From Hyaloperonospora brassicae (taxonomy: Eukaryota; Oomycota; Peronosporomycetes; Peronosporales; Peronosporaceae), in contig CANTFL010000810.1 of NCBI GenBank assembly GCA_947650285.1, forward strand, positions 124,001-188,000: a stretch of DNA of 64,000 bases, in the 5' to 3' direction. Every line of letters starts with the position of its first letter. Positions within the stretch are counted from its first letter, which is position 1. Position numbers and translations under genes: made by a program. Shown here in pieces: positions 21,352 through 29,881 of the stretch. The notes beneath the pieces were generated by a model that saw nothing but the letters and a program-made list of their open reading frames with translations, was not told the origin of the DNA and did no database searches.

Positions 21352-24300
21352 TTGACGAAAGTTGCTCCAGATACACAATCATTGTGTGTCTCTGCACCTG
21401 GTGATGACGTTTCGCTCATCACCTTGAAGTTGGAAGCGACAAATGACTTGTCGCTTCGTGCCCTAGTAGACTGTGGGGCGTCGAACAACTTTGTTCGTCG
21501 CCAGTCACTAGAGGGTCGTAGGCTCAAGTTCGTTGAGCGCGACATTCCCCTCACAAGGATGACGGTGCGCCTTGCAACAGGCGCATCGATAACCGTTGAG
21601 AAACGTGTAGTAGGAATCCACTACACGTTAGAGGGCGAGCAGTACGATGATGATTTCATCGTACTAGATCTGGATGACAAATTTGATGTCATCCTGGGAT
21701 TACCTTGGCTCAGAAAATACGAGCCAAGGGTGAGCTGGCAGCATCGATCCGTGAAGATGCCTGCTGCTTGTTCATCAGATGGCCATCTGATGAACATCTT
21801 GGAGCGTCCACAAGCGTGTGGATGTTCTGCGAGTGAGTGCGATGGCCTCACTTGCGGTACGGTCGTTAGCACGACTGCACAAGGTCACAGTGTAGTTGAT
21901 CACTACACTGTGGAGCAAGCTCCCGGCGGCTGTACAGAAGTACAGGCTGCGCCGAAGGTCCACCACTCGAATAAGTCGAGTGGACCGGGACATGGATGCA
22001 TGCCTAGCGGGCAGCATCTTAGAAGAAAGAAATCTGTTGCCCCCAAGGGGCAACATGAAAATCCTAGGTCGACTGGAGAGTCGACCGTAGAGGATCGGTT
22101 CCTGACTGTGGTTGCACAGCCACAGTCGGAAGACGTCGAGGGAATAAGTCCCCACGTACTTGAGGAAGGAGTTCCTCAAGAGTTGCTTGCTGAGGGATCA
22201 GGCCCTCAGCAACCTGTGGAAGCAAGTTCCCAGGAAGAAACCGAGACGTTGAACGTCTTGGTTAATGACGGATCAAGCGTAGGCGCTTATACGCTTGATC
22301 TGATTGTGCCTCCGAAGTTGACTTCGGAGATAACTCAGTTGCCAACGCTAGAACCGAAACGGTTCTTGCGTGATCTGCGTAGTGGCAAAGTCAAGCAGAT
22401 CTGCGTACTCGTCACAGAGGACGAGTATGTGACCGACATTCGGTCGGCAACAGTATTTGCTGAGAACGAACGGGTTCTCAGCAGCTCATCGATGGACGAA
22501 AGTGTCCTCGATGAGAAGACTCGGATTGAGCGATACGCGTCCCAATCCTGGGAGTCACTTCAGGCAAATCCTTTGTATAAGGATTTGATCGAATTCAGGG
22601 ATGTGTTCCCTGAATCCGTACCTTGCGAGTTGCCTAAGGACAAAGGCACTCGACACGAGATCGAGCTCAAACCGGGCTCGAAATACTGTGTCATGAAGCA
22701 GTGGCCACTGCCTCGTGAACAAGTGATAGCGATCGACAAGTTCTTTGCCGATCGCTTAGCAGCGGGCCATGTGAGGGAATCAACATCCCCTCACAGCTCT
22801 CCGACCTTCTGTGTGCGAAAGGCCACAGGAGGGTGGCGGATAGTGCACGCATTCAACAAGTTGAATGCTGCAACGGTACCGGCTCAGACGCCGATACCGA
22901 GGAAGGACGTAATCATAGATGGTATGTCAAAGAGTACCATCTTTTCGTCCATGGATCTGATGGATGGATTCTATCAGATCCTGATGCGTGAACGGGACGT
23001 CCCGTTCACAGCAGTGAGTACCCCCAGCGGGATGCTGTGGGAGTGGCTAGTGATGCCACAGGGGCTGAGTAATGCCCCTGCAACATTCAACAGATGTGTA
23101 ACAAATCTGTTGAGACCGGTGCGAGACTTCGCACCGAGTTACTTCGACGATGTGTTCGTCCATAGCCGGGCTATGGACGGGAAGACGGACGTTGAAGTTC
23201 ACAGAACTCACGTTCGTCAGGTTCTTCAACTTATGCGCAAGCATAAGTTGTACGCCAACCTCAAGAAGTGTATATTCGCGGCTAGCGAAATACCACTTCT
23301 TGGGTGCATCGTGGGGAAACACGGCGTACGCCCTGATCCCGAAAAGATCAAGGCGATCACCGACTGGCCAGTGCCAGTCGATGTCAAGGGACTTCGAAAG
23401 TTCCTTGGTCTTGCGGCGTACTTGCACAAGTACTCGCGCAACTACGCCGAGATGACGGTACATCTTTCTTGCTTGCTCAAGAAAAATGTCAAGTGGTCAT
23501 GGAACGCTGAGTGCCAGCGTTCCTTTGAAGGTATCAAGCAAAGCTTGATGCAATCGCCGATCTTGGCGATTGCAGATCAGGACAGACCATTTCATGTGGT
23601 CTGTGACGCCAGCGATTTCGCAATCGGCTGTGCGTTAATGCAGTTCGATGCAGATGGCGCGGAGCGCGTCATCTGTTATCAATCGCGTCAGCTGCAAGCA
23701 GCTGAGCGTAATTACCCAGTGCATGACAAGGAACTCCTTGCCATGAAATACGCACTGGCTAAATTTCGCGTCTATCTCTTGGGAGATAGACCGTTTGTTG
23801 TCTACACGGACCATGCGTCATTACGCACGGCCGTAAACAGCCCACACCTCTCGCAAAGAATGGCGAGGTGGCTGTCTTTCTTCGCGGAGTATAACTTCTC
23901 CGTGGAGTATAAACCGGGACGACTCAATGTCGTCGCGGATGCTCTTTCGCGCCGGCCCGATTTCGAGCCGGACGCGCAATCCAACAGTGAGGACAAGCCC
24001 ACTGTTGCGACACTGTCAGTCAGTGTCCCGTCGTCAAGTTTACTTGACGACGTACGAAAGGCATACGCGGAAGATAAGGATCTTCTGCGATTGATGGATC
24101 ATCTGGTGAATCCATCCAGTAAATCCATGAGGGATTTACCGGCTTTGTACCGATCCTCATCGGATCGGTATAGTACACGCAACGGATTGCTGTACTATAC
24201 AGCTGTTGCCGACGACACGCCTCGTGTCGTCGTACCCGCTCATCATGATTTGCGATTGCGCATCATGTATGAGTGTCACGATGCCCCAACAAGCGGCCAT

Positions 24301-25215
24301 CGTGGTAGAGAAAAGACTTACCTCACGGTAAGTCGCGACTTTTACTGGCCCCGCCAGTATCAGTTTGTTCGCAAGTACATCCGTGCTTGCGAAGTATGTC
24401 AACGGGTGAAGCCTAGTCCTTCATCCCGTGCGCCATTGCAGCCTCTGCCTGTTCCGACAGAGTGCTGGCAGTCCGTTTCAATGGACTTCGTCTTCGGGTT
24501 TCCCGAAGACGCTCACAAGAATAATGGTATTCTTGTGTTTGTGGACCGATTCAGCAAGATGGTCCATCTTGCTGCTGTCCCTGAGTCAATCAAGGCTCAA
24601 GGTTGTGCTCGTGTCTTTCTAGACACGGTCTTTAGACTCCACGGGTTACCCCGTGAACTCGTATCCGACCGTGACCCTCGGTTCACGGCGGAATTTTGGC
24701 AAACCGTGTTCCGTACTCTCGGAACACGATTGAAGATGTCCACTTCTGACCATCCAGAAACAGATGGTCAGACGGAACGTGCGAACCGTGTCCTCGAAGA
24801 GATTCTTCGAGGATATGTCCACTCGTTTCCGAGTTGGAGCGAATTCCTACCCATGGTGGAATTCGCCATCAATAATTCGGTGCATGCTTCAACACAGCAC
24901 ACACCGTTTTACGTGAATGGCCTACGCCATCCACGTGTGCCCACCCTTCTAGAGTGTGACTCTTGGATAAGGGGGGAGGGACTCGCTCGAGCAAAAACCG
25001 TTTTGGCTCTTGCTCATCACGTGTCGACGCAAACGTCGTCACGTATGATGCCGATGTCGATCAAGTCGACATCGATGAAGAAGATCATCTCAATAATAGC
25101 GAAGACGCTATTATTGATTCGGATGATGATGACGATGCTGGTATATTCAGCATCGCCAACGATTATGCCAGCGAGGAAGAAGACAACCTCGCTGAAGAAG
25201 AGAGCAATCTCTTAG
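21352..25215 (+). CDS. pol: Pol polyprotein, family A (protease, RT, RNase H, integrase)
   Basis: Long frame with, in order: retropepsin (LVDCGASNNF near residue 37), a linker, reverse transcriptase (SMDLMDGFYQILM and catalytic YFDDVF near residue 597), RNase H (VCDASDFAIGCALM), integrase zinc finger (H-H-C-C, CEVCQRVKPS) and the DDE core (MDFVFGF, FVDRFSKM, DHPETDGQTERANR). It copies element RNA into DNA and integrates it. The nominal start is an internal TTG; the frame is open back to the gag frameshift site, so translation as Gag-Pol is expected. After about 25,000 this frame becomes meaningless, and the integrase tail and chromodomain continue one frame over (24,963-26,195). Confidence 0.92.
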   Translation: MTKVAPDTQSLCVSAPGDDVSLITLKLEATNDLSLRALVDCGASNNFVRRQSLEGRRLKFVERDIPLTRMTVRLATGASITVEKRVVGIHYTLEGEQYDDDFIVLDLDDKFDVILGLPWLRKYEPRVSWQHRSVKMPAACSSDGHLMNILERPQACGCSASECDGLTCGTVVSTTAQGHSVVDHYTVEQAPGGCTEVQAAPKVHHSNKSSGPGHGCMPSGQHLRRKKSVAPKGQHENPRSTGESTVEDRFLTVVAQPQSEDVEGISPHVLEEGVPQELLAEGSGPQQPVEASSQEETETLNVLVNDGSSVGAYTLDLIVPPKLTSEITQLPTLEPKRFLRDLRSGKVKQICVLVTEDEYVTDIRSATVFAENERVLSSSSMDESVLDEKTRIERYASQSWESLQANPLYKDLIEFRDVFPESVPCELPKDKGTRHEIELKPGSKYCVMKQWPLPREQVIAIDKFFADRLAAGHVRESTSPHSSPTFCVRKATGGWRIVHAFNKLNAATVPAQTPIPRKDVIIDGMSKSTIFSSMDLMDGFYQILMRERDVPFTAVSTPSGMLWEWLVMPQGLSNAPATFNRCVTNLLRPVRDFAPSYFDDVFVHSRAMDGKTDVEVHRTHVRQVLQLMRKHKLYANLKKCIFAASEIPLLGCIVGKHGVRPDPEKIKAITDWPVPVDVKGLRKFLGLAAYLHKYSRNYAEMTVHLSCLLKKNVKWSWNAECQRSFEGIKQSLMQSPILAIADQDRPFHVVCDASDFAIGCALMQFDADGAERVICYQSRQLQAAERNYPVHDKELLAMKYALAKFRVYLLGDRPFVVYTDHASLRTAVNSPHLSQRMARWLSFFAEYNFSVEYKPGRLNVVADALSRRPDFEPDAQSNSEDKPTVATLSVSVPSSSLLDDVRKAYAEDKDLLRLMDHLVNPSSKSMRDLPALYRSSSDRYSTRNGLLYYTAVADDTPRVVVPAHHDLRLRIMYECHDAPTSGHRGREKTYLTVSRDFYWPRQYQFVRKYIRACEVCQRVKPSPSSRAPLQPLPVPTECWQSVSMDFVFGFPEDAHKNNGILVFVDRFSKMVHLAAVPESIKAQGCARVFLDTVFRLHGLPRELVSDRDPRFTAEFWQTVFRTLGTRLKMSTSDHPETDGQTERANRVLEEILRGYVHSFPSWSEFLPMVEFAINNSVHASTQHTPFYVNGLRHPRVPTLLECDSWIRGEGLARAKTVLALAHHVSTQTSSRMMPMSIKSTSMKKIISIIAKTLLLIRMMMTMLVYSASPTIMPARKKTTSLKKRAIS

Positions 25216-26195
25216 CAGTGCGCACGAAGCGCACTGCTAGACAAAACAAAGAGTCAGCAGAGAACTTCCTGCTGACTCGAGAAGCGGTAGTCCGTTTCGT
25301 TCAGGACTCCATCGCAAATGCGGTGGACCGTCAGAAACGGAACGCAGACAAGAATGGAAGAGCAAATGTTCTTTCATTTAAGGTTAATGACCTAGTACTA
25401 CTGTCAACGGTAAACCTACCTGGACATGCAGTCACTAGTGTCGGCAGTAGTAAACTACTGCCGAAATACATTGGGCCATTTCGAGTGTTGCATCGCAAGG
25501 GCAATGCATACACACTCGAATTGCCACGTAGGATGCGCACGCATCCTACGTTTTACGTGGGGAGGCTTAGGTCGTACTGTCAGTACGAGCCTTCTTCTTC
25601 CGATGAAGATAGCCCCCACGTTCAAGAACATCCATCAAGTTCTTGCGTTCGCGCTCCAGACGATCCGTCTGGTCGCGCAGATATGATACCTCGGTATTCA
25701 ACCGAGTTATCTCTCCGCGAGCTGTCGCCAGCTCGCCGAAAAGGGAGCGGACATCCCGCTCGACCTGAAGCTGCGCCGTGGCATAATCGGCGCGATCCCT
25801 CGCCCGATCAGCCTCGTGATCCTTGCGGTTCTTCCGCACGGTGTCGGTCAAAGCGTAGCGTCGGTCGCGCTCGTGCTTCAAGTCATCGCGCAATTCATCG
25901 ATTGCGCGATCCATCTCGTAAGGGTCGAGATGGTGGGCCTGGGGTTCTGGAGGAGGTCTTTCCTCCTCCACCACATCCTTTGGTGGATGCTCACGGTGAT
26001 CAACGCTTTCTAGTGGAGCGTATCTTGAATCACCGTGACGATTCAGGATCAAGGACGAGCTACCTCGTCCAGTGGCGGGGGTATCCACCCTCTTGGAACA
26101 GCTGGGAGCCCCGCTCTCAGCTGTTAATGGATGTTGAAGGTCTCGTCCACCAGTATGACGAGACCCATCCGATGAGTCCTGTGGCCCATCGGTAA
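24963..26195 (+). CDS. pol: Integrase tail and chromodomain, family A (shifted frame)
   Basis: Continuation of pol: an acidic Asp/Glu-rich segment, the integrase C-terminal GPF/Y-like region (KLLPKYIGPFRVLHRKG, then LPRRMRTHPTFYVG), a low-complexity Arg/Ser/Pro linker of about 120 residues, and a chromodomain (FLVERILNHRDDSG, YLVQWRGYPPSWNSWEP) that would steer integration to marked chromatin. It joins the main pol frame if one base is added in the TTTT run at 25,001-25,004, where the older copy has five T. It has no start codon of its own. From 25,567 to 26,195 the opposite strand also codes. Confidence 0.88.
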   Translation: MDKGGGTRSSKNRFGSCSSRVDANVVTYDADVDQVDIDEEDHLNNSEDAIIDSDDDDDAGIFSIANDYASEEEDNLAEEESNLLAVRTKRTARQNKESAENFLLTREAVVRFVQDSIANAVDRQKRNADKNGRANVLSFKVNDLVLLSTVNLPGHAVTSVGSSKLLPKYIGPFRVLHRKGNAYTLELPRRMRTHPTFYVGRLRSYCQYEPSSSDEDSPHVQEHPSSSCVRAPDDPSGRADMIPRYSTELSLRELSPARRKGSGHPARPEAAPWHNRRDPSPDQPRDPCGSSARCRSKRSVGRARASSHRAIHRLRDPSRKGRDGGPGVLEEVFPPPPHPLVDAHGDQRFLVERILNHRDDSGSRTSYLVQWRGYPPSWNSWEPRSQLLMDVEGLVHQYDETHPMSPVAHR

Positions 26196-27171
26196 ACACG
26201 CGCCCTAGGCGCTTGTAGACGGATTGCAAGTTTGCAATCGCGTCACGCATCTCCTCCGAGAGATGTGCCCTTCCCCAGGGCGAACTTAGGGAGTACACAT
26301 CCCTATGTGCACGCTGCGAGTTGTCAACACAACTCGCACAAGGGTCTCCCCATGTGAGGCAAGGAATGCCTGCCTCACTCGATAAACAATGCAACCGGTA
26401 CCTAGCACCGGTTGGCGTTCGCCGTTCGAACCTGAGGCGTGTTGCCTCAAGTTTCTTGAGCCACCCTTCTCGTCCAAAATTCTTGACGTTTTGGACGAAC
26501 GCGTTCCACGCAGCCAAAAGCGATGTTTTGTCACGCTTTTGGTTGCTATTGTACCATCGATGTCTAAGGAAGACATCGAGATAAAAATCTTCTTCAGCGC
26601 GAAAGTTCTTCGCGCTGGGACTCAAGCCGTGAAGCTCGGTTGCATCGAATAAGGGTATTCGATGGTGTTGGCCTGTCTCGTGAGACAGGCTATTGATGAG
26701 TTGTTCGGGCAAACGCCACGGCTTCAACTCATCACGCTTCACAGTGGTACCCTTGTCGGTACCACGGCTCCCAGATTGACGACGGCTCGCGCCATCGTCA
26801 ACACGCTCGTGCGAAGACGCACGAGCCGGCGGTGGTGAAGAATAGAACTCACCACCCTGATCATCGTCATCACTGCCGAACAGACTGTGATGCGAATCAC
26901 GAGTCCGTTCGTTCGGCAGTGGCCTTGGCGAATACTGAGGCGTCGCCGGTGAGCGAGACGCCTCTGGAGCATTGCCCGAGTCAGACACGTCTGACTCGCC
27001 AGAGTAGATGACCTCCACATCGGGGTCATCATACGCACGCGGCGTGATACCGCGTGCACCTGCAGCACCTGTTGCTGCAGGCGAAGAAGGGGCGGCAGAC
27101 GACGAAGCGTCTGCCGCAGAGGCTTGCACAGCACCAGGCTGTGTGGGTCTTGAGTCACCTCGCATAGACAT
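25567..27171 (-). CDS. Antisense ORF of family A (534 aa), coiled-coil, Cys-rich
   Basis: A 534-codon frame opposite to gag-pol, starting 130 bases inside the 3' LTR and ending under the integrase tail. Layout: residues 1-135 acidic and Ser/Pro-rich; about 140-240 a compact helical domain (PWRLPEQLINSLSHET, YNSNQKRDKTSLLAAWNAF); about 265-285 a Cys patch (PCLTWGDPCASC; the older copy has C in place of W); 290-413 low complexity; about 418-517 a long charged coiled coil; a basic end RKKKARTDST. This suggests a nucleic-acid-binding or regulatory protein, but I recognise no family. Antisense extra ORFs are known in plant Tat-type gypsy elements, and HTLV HBZ is a functional parallel. Transcription would need antisense promoter activity in the 3' LTR. 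Confidence 0.75.
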   Translation of the reverse strand: MSMRGDSRPTQPGAVQASAADASSSAAPSSPAATGAAGARGITPRAYDDPDVEVIYSGESDVSDSGNAPEASRSPATPQYSPRPLPNERTRDSHHSLFGSDDDDQGGEFYSSPPPARASSHERVDDGASRRQSGSRGTDKGTTVKRDELKPWRLPEQLINSLSHETGQHHRIPLFDATELHGLSPSAKNFRAEEDFYLDVFLRHRWYNSNQKRDKTSLLAAWNAFVQNVKNFGREGWLKKLEATRLRFERRTPTGARYRLHCLSSEAGIPCLTWGDPCASCVDNSQRAHRDVYSLSSPWGRAHLSEEMRDAIANLQSVYKRLGRVFTDGPQDSSDGSRHTGGRDLQHPLTAESGAPSCSKRVDTPATGRGSSSLILNRHGDSRYAPLESVDHREHPPKDVVEEERPPPEPQAHHLDPYEMDRAIDELRDDLKHERDRRYALTDTVRKNRKDHEADRARDRADYATAQLQVERDVRSLFGELATARGEITRLNTEVSYLRDQTDRLERERKNLMDVLERGGYLHRKKKARTDSTT

Positions 27172-27289
27172 GTTAGCTATGCGAGGTCAAGCGGAAAGTG
27201 AGTGGAACGGACCAAACAAGTACTCCCTGTCCCAATGGTGGCCAACGGGTGGCCTCCATATTTCGATAGTCACACGGTGACTATCAGTT

Positions 27290-27301
27290 AAGGGGGGGTG
27301 A
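27290..27301 (+). other. Polypurine tract, family A
   Basis: AAGGGGGGGTGA lies immediately before the 3' LTR, where plus-strand DNA synthesis is primed. Confidence 0.85.
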
Positions 27302-27691
27302 TGTAACGGGGCAGCCCGTTACATAATATTGTCACTTAAGGAAAGTGACAATAAAGAATATAAAGATGGATATTCTTTAAACAATATCACCGAAGCGGTG
27401 ATATTGAAGGGTCGACCAGAAGGGTCTGTTCATTGGTTGATATCGTGATGATATCAACCCACCAATCGCCGCAAGACGCGCGCAATGAGTGGTGACGAGA
27501 CGTCACCATACATGCAGTTATATTAGTATAATTGAATTAAGTCAAACGAAGAGACAGTAGTTTAAAGACTTAATTTATTAATATAACAGTTCTACTTTTA
27601 CCCTACCTACGCTTCCTCGCTCGCCACGTGTACGTCCGTCGGGGCACCCAAATCCCTTGCGTTAAGTTACGCAAGGGTGTGCCCCGTTACA
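27302..27691 (+). repeat. Family-A 3' LTR (390 bp)
   Basis: Reads identical to the 5' LTR at 19,713-20,102, which implies a very recent insertion. Its left side faces the antisense ORF start. Confidence 0.95.
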
Positions 27692-27696
27692 GGAGG
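27692..27696. repeat. Target-site duplication GGAGG (right copy)
   Basis: Matches 19,708-19,712; it flanks the young family-A element. Confidence 0.95.
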
Positions 27697-27840
27697 GATG
27701 TCATCTTGACCATCTCCTGTCGAGGGGACGACGGCTGAGCCATGGCCTTCTATGGCCCCGATGTTTGCAGCCGTCACGGTGCCGTCGGCGCGAGATTGAA
27801 GAGCGGAGGAAGCCACAAGCACAATAGGGAAGACGCGCAT
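27692..27840 (-). pseudogene. Secreted effector, 5' part (signal peptide), cut by the element
   Basis: Minus-strand frame from ATG at 27,840: a hydrophobic N-terminus (MRVFPIVLVASSALQSRA) typical of a secretory signal, followed by a short flexible region, up to the 3' LTR at codon 50. Read on into the LTR, the frame adds a few residues and stops at 27,667. The 149 nt here (including one copy of the target duplication) and the 1,051 nt remaining at 18,657-19,707 add up to 1,200 nt, exactly 400 codons in one frame. Before insertion this was therefore one open gene of about 399 residues. The promoter should lie at about 27,841-28,300. As it stands, only a short secreted peptide could be made. 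Confidence 0.8.
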
Positions 27841-29344
27841 CTTGAGAAGGCACTTGAGCGGAATCGACGAGATTGGAAAGTGACTGAAGACTGCAGGCGC
27901 GAGCTCAATTGATTTATACGAAGCATACACAGTAAAAGAGTCGAGGCATGGGAAAAGCAAGTTTTTACCTCGTGTAAGAAGTTTAATGACGTATAGCATG
28001 ATAGCCCGAGAGGATGGAATAAAGTAAACATGCAGTTGCTTGTCGCATGACACACTGCAACAGGCCTTTGATACAACTGAGGCGTGCATGCTCTTTCGCA
28101 TGGATGTGCCGGTCAGCTTATCCCGGAAAGCTGATCCAGATGTTGATGTATCCACTACTTGTCGCATTCGGGAGGCACCTTGCACACAAAAGGCTGATGC
28201 TAACCAAGCGCCGGTATCCAAGCAAGCTCGCATATGTACAGTACGCCAAAGCAACATGTACGGTGCTATAATCTACGGGAGGTGATATGGCTTACATGCT
28301 GCTTTAGAGACTGTGTCCCACCGCATCGAGTCTAGACTACGACGTTCGGCGTCAGTATGTGTGCAACAGGCCCGGCTCGGCCACACCTTCCAAGCGGCAG
28401 TCATCAGCTGGACCAGAAGTCGTTGGGCTTCGAGGCAATTCTCTCATAGTCTCGATCAGCTTGTCGTGAGTGAGAAGCTGGTGCAAATGCTGGTGTTGAT
28501 GTGTACAGAATTTGTCGCACTTGGAAGCCACCTGCATGGATAAAGCCCGATGCATTTTATGTGCGGGCTTATTGCTATTTGTATGTCGTCGGACGGATAA
28601 GACGCGGTGATCGGTCGGCAAAAGGCTCGGGCGAGCACGAGCGAGACGAGGCAGTCGCGCGCGACGATCAGTCAAAGTGGGGAACCGCTCGCCGCTGTCG
28701 CAACGGATCAGGCAAAAGTGGCAGGAACACAAAACGAATGATGCGGTTGCGTAGATAAAACGTGTGATAGTGGTAGAACAGGGGCAGCACGGGCACACGT
28801 GAACGGTAACGGCTCGAATTCCGACAACAGAAGAGGCGTTTGCTGCGTGCAATACAAGCAGACACCGTAGAAAATTGGTCGTCGGGCTTGTGTGTCAATT
28901 GCAAGGTTGCCGAAAAGCCACACGCTGCTGCTGTAAAGTGCAAAGGCGCAGAGCGTTGAGACGTGTAGACATTGCTTCGTCTGGCACCGATAGGACGGCT
29001 GAGGCAAATCGGACAACAGAGATCGGAAATCAAGAAAGCTCCAGCTGGGGACGAAGAAGATGCAACAGATGGCGATGATGATGAAAAAGAAGATGGTGAT
29101 GAAGAAGAAGAACAACAAAGGCGGGGAAGACCAAGGTGCAAGTATTGATTGGCTATGGCTGGATTGACGTAAGGATCGACTCATGAAGTGGGCCGCAAAC
29201 GGCACCACGCTTGTCTCCTCCCAGCTATTGTGTTGACTTGCACGACTGCAGATAGCGATACCGCGTTCAGCGCTGTCATTGTGAGTGCAGCTGGACAACC
29301 GTCGCGTATTTCCTACCACGTTGATACACGGAATGTCCGCTACT
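27841..29344. other. Region between effector start and family-B element
   Basis: The part next to 27,840 should contain the effector promoter. I found no convincing oomycete initiator by eye. A short plus-strand frame at 28,969-29,148 without ATG ends in an acidic run and RRGRPR, an AT-hook-like core; it may be a gene fragment. The long minus-strand frames at 28,668-29,400 are Phe/Ile-rich translations of a GATGAA-type repeat and were not accepted. Confidence 0.5.
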
Positions 29345-29349
29345 TGTTT
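29345..29349. repeat. Target-site duplication TGTTT (left copy)
   Basis: TGTTT precedes the family-B 5' LTR; the same five bases follow the 3' LTR at 36,926-36,930. Confidence 0.95.
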
Positions 29350-29822
29350 TGTAACGGGGTTACACGTCGGCTGGTAGCCGACGATAGGTGTGGTGCACAC
29401 ACGAGAGGGGGGTACCCTATAAGGTAATATTAGAACACAGTGAGCGTATCAATTGTTGAAGACTGGTGTCTGTCATCAATTGATTGCAAGATCTTTTAAG
29501 AGGTTATTTAGGGCAGGTTAAATACGTTGTTCTAAGGTGTTCTTTTAGGTTAAATGAAGAAATAAAATTCAGTTCCCATTTTGATCAACATAAGACACGT
29601 GCCTTACGAGGCGTCTTGATCGGAAGAGCTAGCAACGCCTGTAAAGGTAGCTACTCTTGAGCACTCTGTGCTGTGATTCATTTGAATCGTTTGGTCCCCC
29701 TGGAACAGGGACCGTAAGCTCTCTGAGCTTGTTGACTCTCTGAGTCGGGTTCGTAGAACCAAAGTTGCTCGTAAGAGCGTTAAGTCTTCCTCTGACTTAA
29801 GGAGCTGTGTAGCTCCGCTACA
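29350..29822 (+). repeat. Family-B 5' LTR (473 bp)
   Basis: TGTAACGGGG...CTACA. It contains many perfect hairpins: CGTCGGCT/AGCCGACG, GGTCCC/GGGACC, TTAAGTC/GACTTAA, GGAGCT/AGCTCC. Confidence 0.95.
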
Positions 29823-29824
29823 CT

Positions 29825-29839
29825 TGGTAGCACTTGTAG
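29825..29839 (+). other. Primer-binding site of the family-B element
   Basis: TGGTAGCACTTGTAG begins two bases after the LTR, nearly the same as in family A, so both probably use the same tRNA. Confidence 0.6.
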
Positions 29840-29881
29840 TCAATCTACACCTGAGTCGGTAACGACTGATCCTCTGCGAGG

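Larger units (their letters stand above)
19713..27691 (+). mobile_element. Young full-length family-A Ty3/gypsy chromovirus (7,979 bp)
   Basis: Complete LTR retrotransposon: LTR, primer-binding site, gag, -1 frameshift signal, pol (protease, RT, RNase H, integrase, chromodomain), antisense ORF, polypurine tract, LTR. The two 390-bp LTRs appear identical base for base and a perfect 5-bp target duplication flanks it, so the insertion is recent. It sits inside the effector reading frame in opposite orientation. The only obvious coding lesion is a probable one-base deletion in the integrase tail at 25,001-25,004. The element is unusually rich in perfect inverted repeats (see findings). Confidence 0.95.

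Noticed and set aside
29188..29349. Plus-strand frame continuing across the family-B empty site
   Set aside because: It stays open for only a short distance on each side and lacks an ATG or domain; likely chance.
28668..29400. Phe/Ile-rich minus-strand frames resembling a membrane protein
   Set aside because: They translate a GATGAA-type purine repeat; the opposite strand gives an acidic run. No gene structure.
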